DNA from: Oscillospiraceae bacterium
GTDB lineage: Bacteria > Bacillota > Clostridia > Oscillospirales > WRJC01
Length of the DNA: 38,865 nt
Direction: 5' to 3'
NCBI GenBank assembly: GCA_009777355.1
Contig: WRMA01000008.1
Span: forward strand, 1 to 38,865
Below, in pieces: positions 1 through 7,646 of this stretch. Every line of letters starts with the position of its first letter. The first letter of the stretch is position 1. The notes beneath the pieces were generated by a model, which saw only the letters and a list, made by a program, of their open reading frames with translations, did not search any database and was not told the origin of the DNA. The translations under genes were made by a program, and so were the position numbers.

Positions 1-621
1 GTAATCATAGGAAATGGCGTTACAAGTATCGGCAATTATGCATTTACTGATTGCACAAATCTGACAAGTGTAGTCATAGGAAACAGTGTTACAAGTATCG
101 GCAATCTGGCATTTGAACGTTGCGCAAGCCTGACAAGCATAGTAATCCCCGACAGCGTTACGAGTATCGGCGAGAGGGCATTTACTGACTGCGCAAGTCT
201 GACAAGCGTAATCATAGGAAACAGTGTTACAAGTATCGGCGAGATGGCATTTATTGGCTGCGCAAGTCTGAAAAGCGTAATAATACCAAACAGTGTTACA
301 AGTATCGGCAATCTGGCATTTGAACGTTGCGCAAGCCTGACAAGCATAGTAATACCCGACAGCGTTACGAGTATTGGCGAAAGGACATTTAGTGATTGCA
401 CAAATCTGACAAGCGTAATAATACCAAATAGTGTTACAAGTATCGGAGATCGGGCATTTGAAAGTTGCGAAAATCTGACAAGCATAGTAATCCCAGACAG
501 TGTTACAAGCATCGGCAATCAGGCGTTTTATGGCTGCGCAAGCCTCACAAGTATAGTAATCCCTGGAAGTGTTACAAGTATCGGCGATTTGGCATTTTCC
601 AGAACGCCTTCAAGTCTTGTT
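1..621 (+). repeat. In-frame 69-bp tandem repeats encoding 23-residue LRR units
   Basis: Nine consecutive 69-bp units start at 1, 70, 139, 208, 277, 346, 415, 484 and 553. The first eight are complete and the ninth decays after its phenylalanine. The block GTTACAAGTATCGGC or a one-base variant recurs in every unit, so the copies are close at DNA level as well as protein level. This points to amplification by slippage or unequal recombination. Confidence 0.9.
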
Positions 622-1074
622 ATCTACGGCGAAGAGGGTTCGTATGCCGAAACTTACGCTGAAGAAAATCGACGTCAGTTCAGTACGGATATTCCCAATC
701 AAACGGTCATAAAAATCATCATAGACAATAATACCGCGACAGTCAACGGCGAAGAAATAACGCTCGACCAGTCGGCGACCCTTTTAAACGGCAGGACTGT
801 TGTTCCCGCAAGATTTATCGCCGAAAATCTGGGCGCTTCTGTTGACTGGGACAGCGAAACCGGTACGGTCACGGTAACAAAAGGCGATATTATTATCAAA
901 ATTATAATCGACAATAATACCGCGACCGTCAACGGCGAGGAAATAATACTCGACCAGTCGGCGACTCTTTTAAACGGCAGGACTGTCGTTCCCGCGAGAT
1001 TTATCGCAGAAAATCTGGGCGCGTCCGTTGATTGGGAAAGCGAAACCGGTACGGTCACGGTAACGTCAAAATAG
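1..1074 (+). CDS. BspA-type leucine-rich-repeat surface protein with tandem stalk domains (5' partial)
   Basis: The frame is open from the first base, so the start lies outside the window. Eight full 23-residue repeats and a degenerate ninth follow the pattern V-I-I-x-x-S-V-T-S-I-G-x-x-A-F-x-x-C-x-x-L-T-S, the BspA/LRR_5 (Treponema pallidum-type) leucine-rich repeat. After a short linker come two near-identical 62-residue modules beginning IKIIIDNNTATVNGEE and containing NGRTVVPARFIAENLGA, the copper-amine-oxidase N-terminal-like (stalk) domain common on clostridial secreted proteins. The protein ends right after module two, with no LPXTG or membrane anchor visible. Such proteins are normally exported and bind host or polymer surfaces; that role is inferred from the family. 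The signal peptide would be upstream of the window. Confidence 0.9.
   Translation, partial: VIIGNGVTSIGNYAFTDCTNLTSVVIGNSVTSIGNLAFERCASLTSIVIPDSVTSIGERAFTDCASLTSVIIGNSVTSIGEMAFIGCASLKSVIIPNSVTSIGNLAFERCASLTSIVIPDSVTSIGERTFSDCTNLTSVIIPNSVTSIGDRAFESCENLTSIVIPDSVTSIGNQAFYGCASLTSIVIPGSVTSIGDLAFSRTPSSLVIYGEEGSYAETYAEENRRQFSTDIPNQTVIKIIIDNNTATVNGEEITLDQSATLLNGRTVVPARFIAENLGASVDWDSETGTVTVTKGDIIIKIIIDNNTATVNGEEIILDQSATLLNGRTVVPARFIAENLGASVDWESETGTVTVTSK
706..1071 (+). repeat. Tandem duplication of a stalk-domain module (186-bp period)
   Basis: The module starting at 706 is repeated at 892 with a period of 186 bp (62 codons). The two copies differ at only a few codons, mostly synonymous (for example ATAACG versus ATAATA after GAAGAA/GAGGAA). 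This indicates a recent duplication or gene conversion within the gene. Confidence 0.85.
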
Positions 1075-1096
1075 ATTTAAAGAGGCATAAAAAAAC

Positions 1097-4000
1097 ATGA
1101 ATGATATTGATTTCGTTCACCTGCATTTACACAGCGAGTACAGTCTTCTCGACGGCGCGTGCAGGATTTCGGATATTCCGAAAGCCGTGAAAAAACACGG
1201 GCAGAAAGCCGTCGCAATCACCGACCACGGCAATATGTTCGGCGTTATAAATTTTTACAAAGCCTGTAAAAAAGAAGGCGTAAAACCCATTATCGGCTGC
1301 GAAGTATATACTGCTAAACGTACTCGGTTCGATAAAATCCACAGCGAGGACAGCGACATGGGGCATCTTGTTCTGCTTGCCGAAAACGAAACGGGTTACA
1401 AAAATCTTATATATCTCGTTTCGGCTGCTTACACGGAGGGATTTTACAGTAAACCGAGAGTCGATTTAGATATATTAAAGCGGCATAGCGAAGGATTAAT
1501 CGCCTTATCCGGATGTCTTGCGGGGTTTACGCAGCAGTTTTTACTGCGCAACGATTTTGAAGCGGCGAAAAATTACGCCTTGCAGCTAAAAAATATTTTC
1601 GGCGAAAACAATTTTTTTCTGGAAATTCAAAATCATGATTTACCCGACCAGATTTTAGTAAATTCCAGAGTCGTAAAGCTTGCGGAAGCTTTAGATATTC
1701 AGCTTGTCGCGACTAACGACGCGCATTATATAAACAAAGAGGACGCGCGTTCACAGGCGATTATGATTTGCATACAGACGGCGAAATTAATAGACGACGG
1801 AAATCCCATAGGCTTCGAGACGAGCGAATTTTATCTGAAAAGTACGGAGCAAATGATAGAATTATTCGGCAGATACGAAAACTCGGTTGAAAACACGGTA
1901 AAAATAGCGGACAGATGCAATATTGAATTTGACTTTACAAAGACTTATCTTCCCGAATATAAATCTCCGGATAATTTATCGTCTGAAGAGTATTTGAGAA
2001 AATTATGTCTCGATGGAATGGAAAAATATCTCGCGGGAAAAAACGACCCGGATAATTTATACAAAAACAGGCTTGACTTTGAATTAAACGTGATTATCTC
2101 TATGGGTTACGCGGATTATTATCTGATAGTCTGGGATTTTATAAACTATGCGAAAAGTAAAAATATACCGATAGGTCCGGGCAGGGGTTCGGGAGCGGGA
2201 AGTCTCGCGGCGTTTTTTACGGGGATTACGGGAGTCGACCCGATTAAATATAATTTGCTGTTCGAGAGGTTTTTGAATCCGGAAAGGGTTTCTATGCCCG
2301 ATTTCGACATTGATATTTGTCAGGACAGAAGAGGAGAGGTTATAGACTATGTTAAAAATAAATACGGCGAGAGAAACACGTCGCATATCATAACTTTCGG
2401 AACGATGGCGGCAAAGGGAGTAGTGAGAGACGTCGGCAGAGTGCTTAACATAAGTTACGGCGAGGTCGATATTATAGCGAAACTAATCCCGAAGACTTTG
2501 TATATGACTCTTGAAAAAGCTCTTGAAGAATCAAAAGAGTTAAAATCGCGTTACGATAATGACGAAAAAGTAAAGAATTTAATCGATACGGCGATGAAAC
2601 TCGAGGGAATGCCGCGTCATTCCTCGACGCATGCGGCGGGTCTCGTCGTGACGAATAATCCGGTTTACGAATATGTTCCCCTGGCGTTAAGCTCGGGTGA
2701 CAGGGTTACGCAGTTTGAGAAAAAAACGATTGAAGAACTCGGCATTTTAAAAATAGATTTTCTGGGACTGAGATATTTGACTATTATAGAAAACACAGTC
2801 AGGCAAATAAGAAAATCGGAGAAAAATAAAGATTTCGATATTGAAAAAATTGACTTGAACGACGCGAATATATATAAATTGTTCTCGAGCGGGAACAACG
2901 ACGGGATATTTCAGTTTGAGGCGAGCTGGGTAAAAAGCCTGATGATTTCGGCGAAGCCCGAATATTTCGAAGATTTGGCCGTTTTAAATTCTCTTATACG
3001 TCCCGGACCGATGTCGCTTATTCCGGTTTATACGAGAAACAGGCACAATAAAGATTTGATAACGTACGCCGCGCCGCAGTTAAAAGACATACTTGACGTA
3101 ACCTACGGTTGTATAATATATCAGGAGCAGGTTATGCAAATCTTCAGGACTCTGGCGGGGTATTCTTACGGCAGAGCCGATATAGTAAGACGCGCGATGT
3201 CAAGCAAAGACATGAAAGTAATGGAAGAGGAACGCGAAGTATTTTTAAGCGGATGCGGGAAAAACGGCATAAATCAAAAAACGGCTTCGGAAATATTTGA
3301 TATTATTGCAGAATTTGCGAAATACGGGTTTAACAAGAGCCACGCGGTAGCGTACGCTCTTATATCTTACAGGACGGCGTATTTAAAATATTATTTTAAA
3401 GCCGAATTTTTATGCGCCCTGATGACGTCGGTTTTAAACGACACGGCGAAACTCAGCGGATACGCCGCCGAATGTCAGAGATTAAACATAAAAATATATC
3501 CGCCGGATATAAATTTAAGCGAGTCTGATTTCACTATAGATTTATCGGGAGAGGGGGTCAGATACGGGCTTCTGGCCGTAAAAAACGTCGGTCTCGGATT
3601 CATAAAAAATATATTGTCCGAGAGGGAAACGAACGGAAAATTCAAGTCTTTCGGGGATTTTTTAACGAGAATGGCAAATTACGAGCAGTTGAATAAACGT
3701 CAGGTCGAGGCGTTCGTAAAATGCGGTGTTTTTGATAGTTTAGGAGTTTTCAGAAGCAGACTCCTGGCAAAATACGAAGACGTTATAGACAGTTTGTTAA
3801 ACGAAAAGAAATCGAACATAGACGGACAGATTGACTTGTTCGGGTTCGGGCTTGATGACGATAATAACTCAAACGGGAATGGTTTCGACGATATTTCCGT
3901 GATTTACCCGGGGATACCGGAACTCGGGCTTTTTGAAAAGCTCGCGATGGAAAAAGAAGCGGCGGGGAGATTTTTCTCGGGCCATCCGCTTAACGATTAC

Positions 4001-4651
4001 ATGGAGAACATAAAAAGATTGAACACGCTGTCGATATCGAGCGTACTTGAATTTTTTGAAGAGAGCCAGGAAAATACCGAAAGCGAAATTAAAAATAAAG
4101 AGAGCGGAGATAAATTTGTCACGGTTGCGGGAATCGTCGGCGATATAAATATCAAGAGAACGAGAAACGGGGAAAACATGGCGTTTTTGACTTTCGAGGA
4201 CGAATACTCTTCGATTGAGGTAGTTGTGTTTCCTAAGAAGTTCGCGCAGTTTTTCGAAGAAATAAAAACGGATAATATAATAGCGGTTCAGGGGAATATT
4301 TCTCCGGGAAGGGAAGAGAACCCGAAGATATTGTTAAATAATATAATAAAACTGAAGAAGAACGGGGAAGCGGCCGCGGACGAAAATCCCGGGCCGGAGA
4401 AAATTAAAACCGGCGTTCCGGTTTTGTATCTGAAAGTGCCGGATATAAACAATAGTTTATATAAAAAGGCCGTCAGTTTAATAAAAATATTCGAAGGGCG
4501 GACGGAAGTGAAATTTTATGACGAATCGACGAAAAAAATATTTTCTATGACAAATCCGGGAGTCGACTTAAATCAGGTATGCGTCGGCGAATTAAATAAT
4601 TTACTGGGAAAAGAAAACGTAAAGACAGTATATAAAACAAAGACGGAATAA
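1097..4651 (+). CDS. dnaE: DNA polymerase III subunit alpha
   Basis: This is the replicative C-family DNA polymerase catalytic subunit, 1184 residues, the usual DnaE length. In order: an N-terminal PHP domain (HLHLHSEYSLLDG at about residue 9, ITDHGN near 40), the palm with GPGRGSGAGSLAA and the catalytic aspartates of PDFDID (D402 and D404), then KIDFLGLR with the third acidic residue. A helix-hairpin-helix/beta-binding region follows, and a C-terminal OB fold (VTVAGIVGDINIKRTRNG, about residues 1010-1080). It starts 22 bp after the LRR gene stop, with an AAAGAGG ribosome site at 1079-1085. It lacks the PolC-type inserted exonuclease. Its stop codon lies inside the loop of a terminator. Confidence 0.97.
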   Translation: MNDIDFVHLHLHSEYSLLDGACRISDIPKAVKKHGQKAVAITDHGNMFGVINFYKACKKEGVKPIIGCEVYTAKRTRFDKIHSEDSDMGHLVLLAENETGYKNLIYLVSAAYTEGFYSKPRVDLDILKRHSEGLIALSGCLAGFTQQFLLRNDFEAAKNYALQLKNIFGENNFFLEIQNHDLPDQILVNSRVVKLAEALDIQLVATNDAHYINKEDARSQAIMICIQTAKLIDDGNPIGFETSEFYLKSTEQMIELFGRYENSVENTVKIADRCNIEFDFTKTYLPEYKSPDNLSSEEYLRKLCLDGMEKYLAGKNDPDNLYKNRLDFELNVIISMGYADYYLIVWDFINYAKSKNIPIGPGRGSGAGSLAAFFTGITGVDPIKYNLLFERFLNPERVSMPDFDIDICQDRRGEVIDYVKNKYGERNTSHIITFGTMAAKGVVRDVGRVLNISYGEVDIIAKLIPKTLYMTLEKALEESKELKSRYDNDEKVKNLIDTAMKLEGMPRHSSTHAAGLVVTNNPVYEYVPLALSSGDRVTQFEKKTIEELGILKIDFLGLRYLTIIENTVRQIRKSEKNKDFDIEKIDLNDANIYKLFSSGNNDGIFQFEASWVKSLMISAKPEYFEDLAVLNSLIRPGPMSLIPVYTRNRHNKDLITYAAPQLKDILDVTYGCIIYQEQVMQIFRTLAGYSYGRADIVRRAMSSKDMKVMEEEREVFLSGCGKNGINQKTASEIFDIIAEFAKYGFNKSHAVAYALISYRTAYLKYYFKAEFLCALMTSVLNDTAKLSGYAAECQRLNIKIYPPDINLSESDFTIDLSGEGVRYGLLAVKNVGLGFIKNILSERETNGKFKSFGDFLTRMANYEQLNKRQVEAFVKCGVFDSLGVFRSRLLAKYEDVIDSLLNEKKSNIDGQIDLFGFGLDDDNNSNGNGFDDISVIYPGIPELGLFEKLAMEKEAAGRFFSGHPLNDYMENIKRLNTLSISSVLEFFEESQENTESEIKNKESGDKFVTVAGIVGDINIKRTRNGENMAFLTFEDEYSSIEVVVFPKKFAQFFEEIKTDNIIAVQGNISPGREENPKILLNNIIKLKKNGEAAADENPGPEKIKTGVPVLYLKVPDINNSLYKKAVSLIKIFEGRTEVKFYDESTKKIFSMTNPGVDLNQVCVGELNNLLGKENVKTVYKTKTE

Positions 4652-4669
4652 CTTCGTCTTTTCTTTTTT
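4639..4669 (+). terminator. Intrinsic terminator overlapping the dnaE stop codon
   Basis: AAAGACG (4639-4645) pairs with CGTCTTT (4655-4661) across a nine-base loop and runs straight into TCTTTTTT. The dnaE TAA (4649-4651) lies in the loop, so the last codons of dnaE form the 5' stem arm. Confidence 0.75.
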
Positions 4670-4709
4670 GCATTAATAAAAAAAATTTTAAAAATTTTCA
4701 GAATACCTA

Positions 4710-4738
4710 TTGACAAATAATATTATATGGTGTATAGT
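4710..4738 (+). promoter_or_regulatory. Sigma-A type promoter of the padR operon
   Basis: TTGACA at 4710-4715 (all six consensus bases), a 17-bp spacer, and TATAGT at 4733-4738 (five of six). The predicted start, near 4745, is about 40 bp before the GTG of the PadR gene. A dyad covers the -10 box. Confidence 0.8.
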
Positions 4739-4747
4739 ATTAACCAT
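4727..4747 (+). promoter_or_regulatory. 21-bp dyad over the -10 box, probable PadR operator
   Basis: Arms ATGGT (4727-4731) and ACCAT (4743-4747) flank an inner ATA-G-TAT centred on 4737. Eight of the ten base pairs of the 21-bp dyad match; only 4732/4742 and 4733/4741 do not. PadR-family repressors commonly bind such dyads on their own promoters, and this one would block the -10. Assigning it to the adjacent regulator is inference. Confidence 0.6.
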
Positions 4748-4785
4748 AGAATATTAAAAAACGAAAAAGAAGGGGTGAGCGAAAG

Positions 4786-5355
4786 GTGATATTTACGGTA
4801 AACGCTTCGCTTCTTGATGCGATTGTTTTATCCGTCGTGTCTGAAAACGATACCTACGGATATAAAATAACTCAGGAAGTAAACAACATAATCGGGATTT
4901 CGGAATCTACTTTGTATCCGGTGCTGCGAAGACTGCAGAAAGACAATAATCTCGAAGTATACGACATGGAATATCTGGGGAGAAACAGAAGATACTATAA
5001 AATAACGAACAAGGGCAGAATTTTACTGAGTCTTTACAGGGAGGAATGGGAGATATACAAAGAAAAGATTGACAAAGTATTCGATAAAAATTCTGAAAAG
5101 GGAGAAAGAAACGAAAAAACTGAAAAGGGAGAAAAAACTATGAATCTGGGAGAAATGCTCCAGAATTTAAAAATCGACGAAAAGCTCGAGAACTTAAAGC
5201 TCGGGGAAAAAATCGAGAACCTGAAAATCGACGAAAAAATAGAGCTGTTAAAAAGCGAGGGCTTGAAACTGGGGAAAAAATTCGACGATTTTATTCAAAG
5301 CAAGTCGAAAAAATCCGGGGATAAAAAAAATACTGAAAACAGCGGCGAAAATTAA
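4786..5355 (+). CDS. PadR-family transcriptional regulator with extended repeat tail
   Basis: Residues 1-95 are a PadR winged helix: LLDAIVLSVVSENDTYGYKI, then ISESTLYPVLRRLQKDN (recognition helix region) and the wing YLGRNRRYYKITNKG. Short PadR proteins usually stop at about 105-110 residues. This one continues to 189 through a charged linker (EKGERNEKTEKGEK) and a tail with nine-residue repeats of the type NLKIDEKLE (127-153). The start is GTG, with AAGGGG at about 4770-4775 as ribosome site. An internal ATG at 5140 is preceded by AAGGGAG at 5125-5131, eight bases away, so the tail may also be made alone. It heads the operon with the HAAS, DUF4097 and PspC genes and probably represses it. 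Confidence 0.88.
   Translation: MIFTVNASLLDAIVLSVVSENDTYGYKITQEVNNIIGISESTLYPVLRRLQKDNNLEVYDMEYLGRNRRYYKITNKGRILLSLYREEWEIYKEKIDKVFDKNSEKGERNEKTEKGEKTMNLGEMLQNLKIDEKLENLKLGEKIENLKIDEKIELLKSEGLKLGKKFDDFIQSKSKKSGDKKNTENSGEN
5140..5355 (+). CDS. Possible nested 71-residue protein equal to the PadR tail
   Basis: ATG at 5140 (Met119 of the PadR frame) has AAGGGAG at 5125-5131 with an eight-base spacing, as good as any ribosome site in this operon. The product would begin MNLGEMLQNLKIDEKLEN and be a charged, amphipathic, probably helical peptide with no signal or membrane segment. It could be a genuine internal initiation, or the remnant of a once separate gene fused in frame to padR. Only the start context supports it, so it is a hypothesis. 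Confidence 0.35.
   Translation: MNLGEMLQNLKIDEKLENLKLGEKIENLKIDEKIELLKSEGLKLGKKFDDFIQSKSKKSGDKKNTENSGEN
5164..5244 (+). repeat. 27-bp tandem repeats in the padR tail
   Basis: Three direct in-frame 27-bp units encode NLKIDEKLE, NLKLGEKIE and NLKIDEKIE, followed by a degenerate fourth (LLKSEGLKL). The nine-residue period does not fit a canonical heptad coiled coil. Leucine/isoleucine alternates with acidic and basic residues, giving an amphipathic helix. Confidence 0.75.
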
Positions 5356-5388
5356 TATATAAATATAAATTTGCGGGGTGGATATTAA

Positions 5389-6135
5389 ATGAACAAAAAA
5401 GAATTTTTACAGAAGCTCAGAGACGACCTGACTTCGCTTACCGAAGAGGAAAGAATCAGCGCGTTAAAATATTACGACGAGTATTTTTCGGAAGCGGAAG
5501 AAGAGAAAGACAACGAAATTATAACCGAATTGAAATCGCCGGAAGAATTGGCGGACAGAATCGAAGAAGAACTCGCGGAGATTACGGAGCATCACGGAGG
5601 TATAGTTTTAACCCTCGAACCGGACGCCGCGGACGAAAAGCGGGAAAATATATTTAACTTCGACGCTCCCGCAGCTCCCGGAACGCCCGAATCCGTAATA
5701 GAAATAGAAATAAAAAAAGAAGAAAGGCAATATAATAATACTAATAATAAGCCTGAAAGTAATAAAAAAAATAAATCAACGGTTTTTCTTATAGTATTGT
5801 TTTGTACTTTTCCGGTATGGCTGCCCGTTTTGATTGGTATAGCGTCGGCGGGATTCGGGGTGTTTATGTGCCTAATCGGAGTTTCGTTCGCCGTCGCGGT
5901 TGTGGCTCTGTGCGGTTTCGTTATGGTCGGCGCGGGATTTTTATCCGTGGGATTCGGCGTATTCAATTTATTTTTCAATACTGCCGGCGCGCTTTATCCC
6001 CTGGGAGCGGGGCTTATAATAATCGGAATCGGAATAATTACGGCGTATTTGTTTACAAAACTAACGGCGTTTATGTTTAAAACGCAGTTTAAGTTCGCGG
6101 GCTGGACGGTACGGAAGATACGGTCGGCTTTATAA
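5389..6135 (+). CDS. HAAS/DUF1700-family membrane protein
   Basis: Residues 1-66 (MNKKEFLQKLRDDLTSLTEE through the EELADRIEEELAE block) match the HAAS (DUF1700) signalling domain, which regularly occurs next to PadR regulators. A low-complexity Asn/Lys linker follows (about 95-128). The rest is hydrophobic, with about four membrane segments at roughly 130-152, 153-178, 180-202 and 205-228, ending in a basic tail. The ribosome site GGGGTGG lies about eight bases before the ATG. In known PadR/HAAS pairs the membrane protein is thought to link an envelope signal to the regulator; the signal here is unknown. Confidence 0.85.
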   Translation: MNKKEFLQKLRDDLTSLTEEERISALKYYDEYFSEAEEEKDNEIITELKSPEELADRIEEELAEITEHHGGIVLTLEPDAADEKRENIFNFDAPAAPGTPESVIEIEIKKEERQYNNTNNKPESNKKNKSTVFLIVLFCTFPVWLPVLIGIASAGFGVFMCLIGVSFAVAVVALCGFVMVGAGFLSVGFGVFNLFFNTAGALYPLGAGLIIIGIGIITAYLFTKLTAFMFKTQFKFAGWTVRKIRSAL

Positions 6136-6179
6136 AAAACAATAAATATATTTAAGATTTAATATAAGAAAGGAAAAAT

Positions 6180-6998
6180 ATGAAAAAAATGATTATTACA
6201 GGGATTATTTGCGTGGCGGTCGGAATCGCCGTGTGCGGAGCGGCGTACGCTCTCTCCGGAAGGTCCGTCAGCGGGGATTTAAGCGATAGTTCGGTTTATT
6301 TTCCGTCTGACGGCATAAATAAAATTAACATAGGCGAACACGTCGCGGCAGTAAAAATATTCAAAAGTTCAGATAATTCCGGAGAGATTAAAATAGAAGC
6401 CGAAAATATTATATTATCTGAGTTTAAAGCCTCCGAAAAAAACGGCGTTCTCGAGATTTTATATAATCCCACTATATTTAAGCTCCCGTTTATTTCTATG
6501 CCTATAGGCTTCGGATATAATAAATTTTCAGTTATAAATATTTATATACCTGAGGGGAAAATATTTGACGAGGTTAAATTCGGCGGAGGAGTAGGAACGG
6601 TTAATATAGAAGATATAACGGCCGGGGAAGTTATTATAAACGGCGGAGTGGGTACTTATGATATAAAAGACATGACGGCCGGTAGTTTGAGAGTGGACGG
6701 CGGAGTAGGCAGCGTTAAAATAAACGGCGTAATAAACGGGGACGCTAAAATCGGCGGAGGAGTGGGAACGGTCGAATTATCGGGAGAAGTAAACGGCGAT
6801 ATAAGATTAAGCACCGGAGTCGGAACCGCGTCGCTTGATTTAAAGGGAGACGCTGAAGATTATAATATAAGAGCGGACAGGGGAGTCGGGAGAATAAGAT
6901 TAAACGGAAACAAAATTCCCGATACTATAAGAAACGGCGGCAAATATGATATAACCGTCAGCGCGGGAGTCGGGGATATAAATATTAATATAAAATAA
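6180..6998 (+). CDS. DUF4097 family (LiaG-like adhesin-fold) exported protein
   Basis: An N-terminal uncleaved or cleaved signal (residues about 4-26, IITGIICVAVGIAVCGAAYA) leads to an all-beta domain. Its rungs recur as GGGVGTVNIEDITAGEV, NGGVGTYDIKDMTAG, DGGVGSVKINGVINGD, GGGVGTVELSGEVNGD and STGVGTASLDLKGDAED, the beta-helix-like repetition of the DUF4097 putative-adhesin family. The glycine-rich GVG turn repeats about every 18-20 residues. It would sit outside the cytoplasmic membrane. The gene lies 44 bp after the HAAS gene with an AAGAAAGG ribosome site, in the usual PadR/HAAS/DUF4097 order of envelope-stress operons. Confidence 0.85.
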   Translation: MKKMIITGIICVAVGIAVCGAAYALSGRSVSGDLSDSSVYFPSDGINKINIGEHVAAVKIFKSSDNSGEIKIEAENIILSEFKASEKNGVLEILYNPTIFKLPFISMPIGFGYNKFSVINIYIPEGKIFDEVKFGGGVGTVNIEDITAGEVIINGGVGTYDIKDMTAGSLRVDGGVGSVKINGVINGDAKIGGGVGTVELSGEVNGDIRLSTGVGTASLDLKGDAEDYNIRADRGVGRIRLNGNKIPDTIRNGGKYDITVSAGVGDININIK

Positions 6999-7029
6999 TA
7001 AAATAATATAAAACAGGGAGAGAAAAATC

Positions 7030-7233
7030 ATGAAAAGATTATACAAAATCGACCAGGGAAAAGTAATTTGCGGGGTATGCGGAGGAATCGCGGAATATTT
7101 TAACATAGACCCGTCGCTCGTCAGGTTAATCACGATTATAGTGTCCGTATTTCTGGGCGCGGGCTTCGGAGGACTTGTCGCGTATATAATAGCGGCGTGT
7201 ATTCTGCCGAGAAAAGACAGCCTGGATTTATAA
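7030..7233 (+). CDS. PspC-domain small membrane protein
   Basis: At 67 residues it is essentially one PspC domain: MKRLYKIDQGKVICGVCGGIAEYFNIDPSLVRL followed by one long hydrophobic stretch (about 35-59) and ILPRKDS. The CGVCGGIAEYF...DP..VR core is the hallmark of PspC. These proteins act with phage-shock or Lia-type envelope stress systems, and the last position in a PadR/HAAS/DUF4097 operon is typical. No pspA homologue is in the window. The ribosome site GGGAG lies at 7016-7020, and a strong terminator follows 20 bp after the stop. Confidence 0.92.
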   Translation: MKRLYKIDQGKVICGVCGGIAEYFNIDPSLVRLITIIVSVFLGAGFGGLVAYIIAACILPRKDSLDL

Positions 7234-7252
7234 ATAAAAAATCCGGGAGGGG

Positions 7253-7291
7253 AAAATCCGTGAAAAATATAAAAATTTTCACGGATTTTTT
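7253..7291 (+). terminator. Strong intrinsic terminator of the padR-pspC operon
   Basis: AAAATCCGTGAAAA (7253-7266) pairs perfectly over 14 bp with TTTTCACGGATTTT (7276-7289) across a nine-base loop. The 3' arm ends in a T run. A flanking A run on the 5' side makes it plausible in both directions. Confidence 0.85.
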
Positions 7292-7292
7292 A

Positions 7293-7321
7293 TTGTTTTG
7301 TATAAAATTTTATGATATAAT
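7293..7321 (+). promoter_or_regulatory. Possible promoter of the Cys/His-rich lipoprotein gene
   Basis: A perfect TATAAT at 7316-7321 sits 17 bp after TTGTTT (7293-7298), a weak -35 with three of six consensus bases. It follows the operon terminator directly, where a new promoter is expected, but AT-rich sequence makes chance matches likely. Confidence 0.4.
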
Positions 7322-7378
7322 TATTTATAATATATTATATTATTTTTAAATTTAATTTTAGTTGGAGAGGAAAAATTT

Positions 7379-7603
7379 ATGAAAAGAAATCTTTTGTTTA
7401 TTTTATTGGTCTTACTGTCGGCGGTATTAATACTCGCGCTTGCTTCATGCGTTGACGATGAGAATAAAGATTCGTCGGATAATGCGGCTAATAATAGTGA
7501 TAATCCGTGCGACGAAGCGTGTCCGAGTCATTTTGAAGACGGCGGCTGCCATTGTCACGGGCAATGCGGAGTTGAGGGCTGCGCCTGCCACGGAGGTCAT
7601 TAA
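7379..7603 (+). CDS. Small lipoprotein with Cys/His-rich tail
   Basis: The protein is 74 residues. Residues 1-24 are a lipoprotein signal with lipobox LASC (Cys24), preceded by MKRN and a leucine-rich core. An acidic/Asn spacer (25-41) leads to a tail with seven Cys and five His in about 33 residues, containing CDEAC, CHCHGQC and CACHGGH. After lipidation the tail would face outward. The clustered thiols and imidazoles suggest metal binding (Zn, Cu or Ni), which is inference. The ribosome site GGAGAGG is at 7364-7370, eight bases from ATG. I do not recognise a named family. Confidence 0.75.
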   Translation: MKRNLLFILLVLLSAVLILALASCVDDENKDSSDNAANNSDNPCDEACPSHFEDGGCHCHGQCGVEGCACHGGH

Positions 7604-7646
7604 GTAATTTACATATTTTTAATATTTAAACGGGAGGGTCAAAAGT

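Noticed and set aside
36-518. Long open frame on the minus strand within the LRR region
   Set aside because: It is the antisense reflection of the repeats, with no ribosome site, and the plus frame carries a recognised domain.
1-621. Regular 69-bp repeats that could look like a CRISPR array
   Set aside because: Units are contiguous, in frame, without unique spacers, and encode the BspA LRR pattern.
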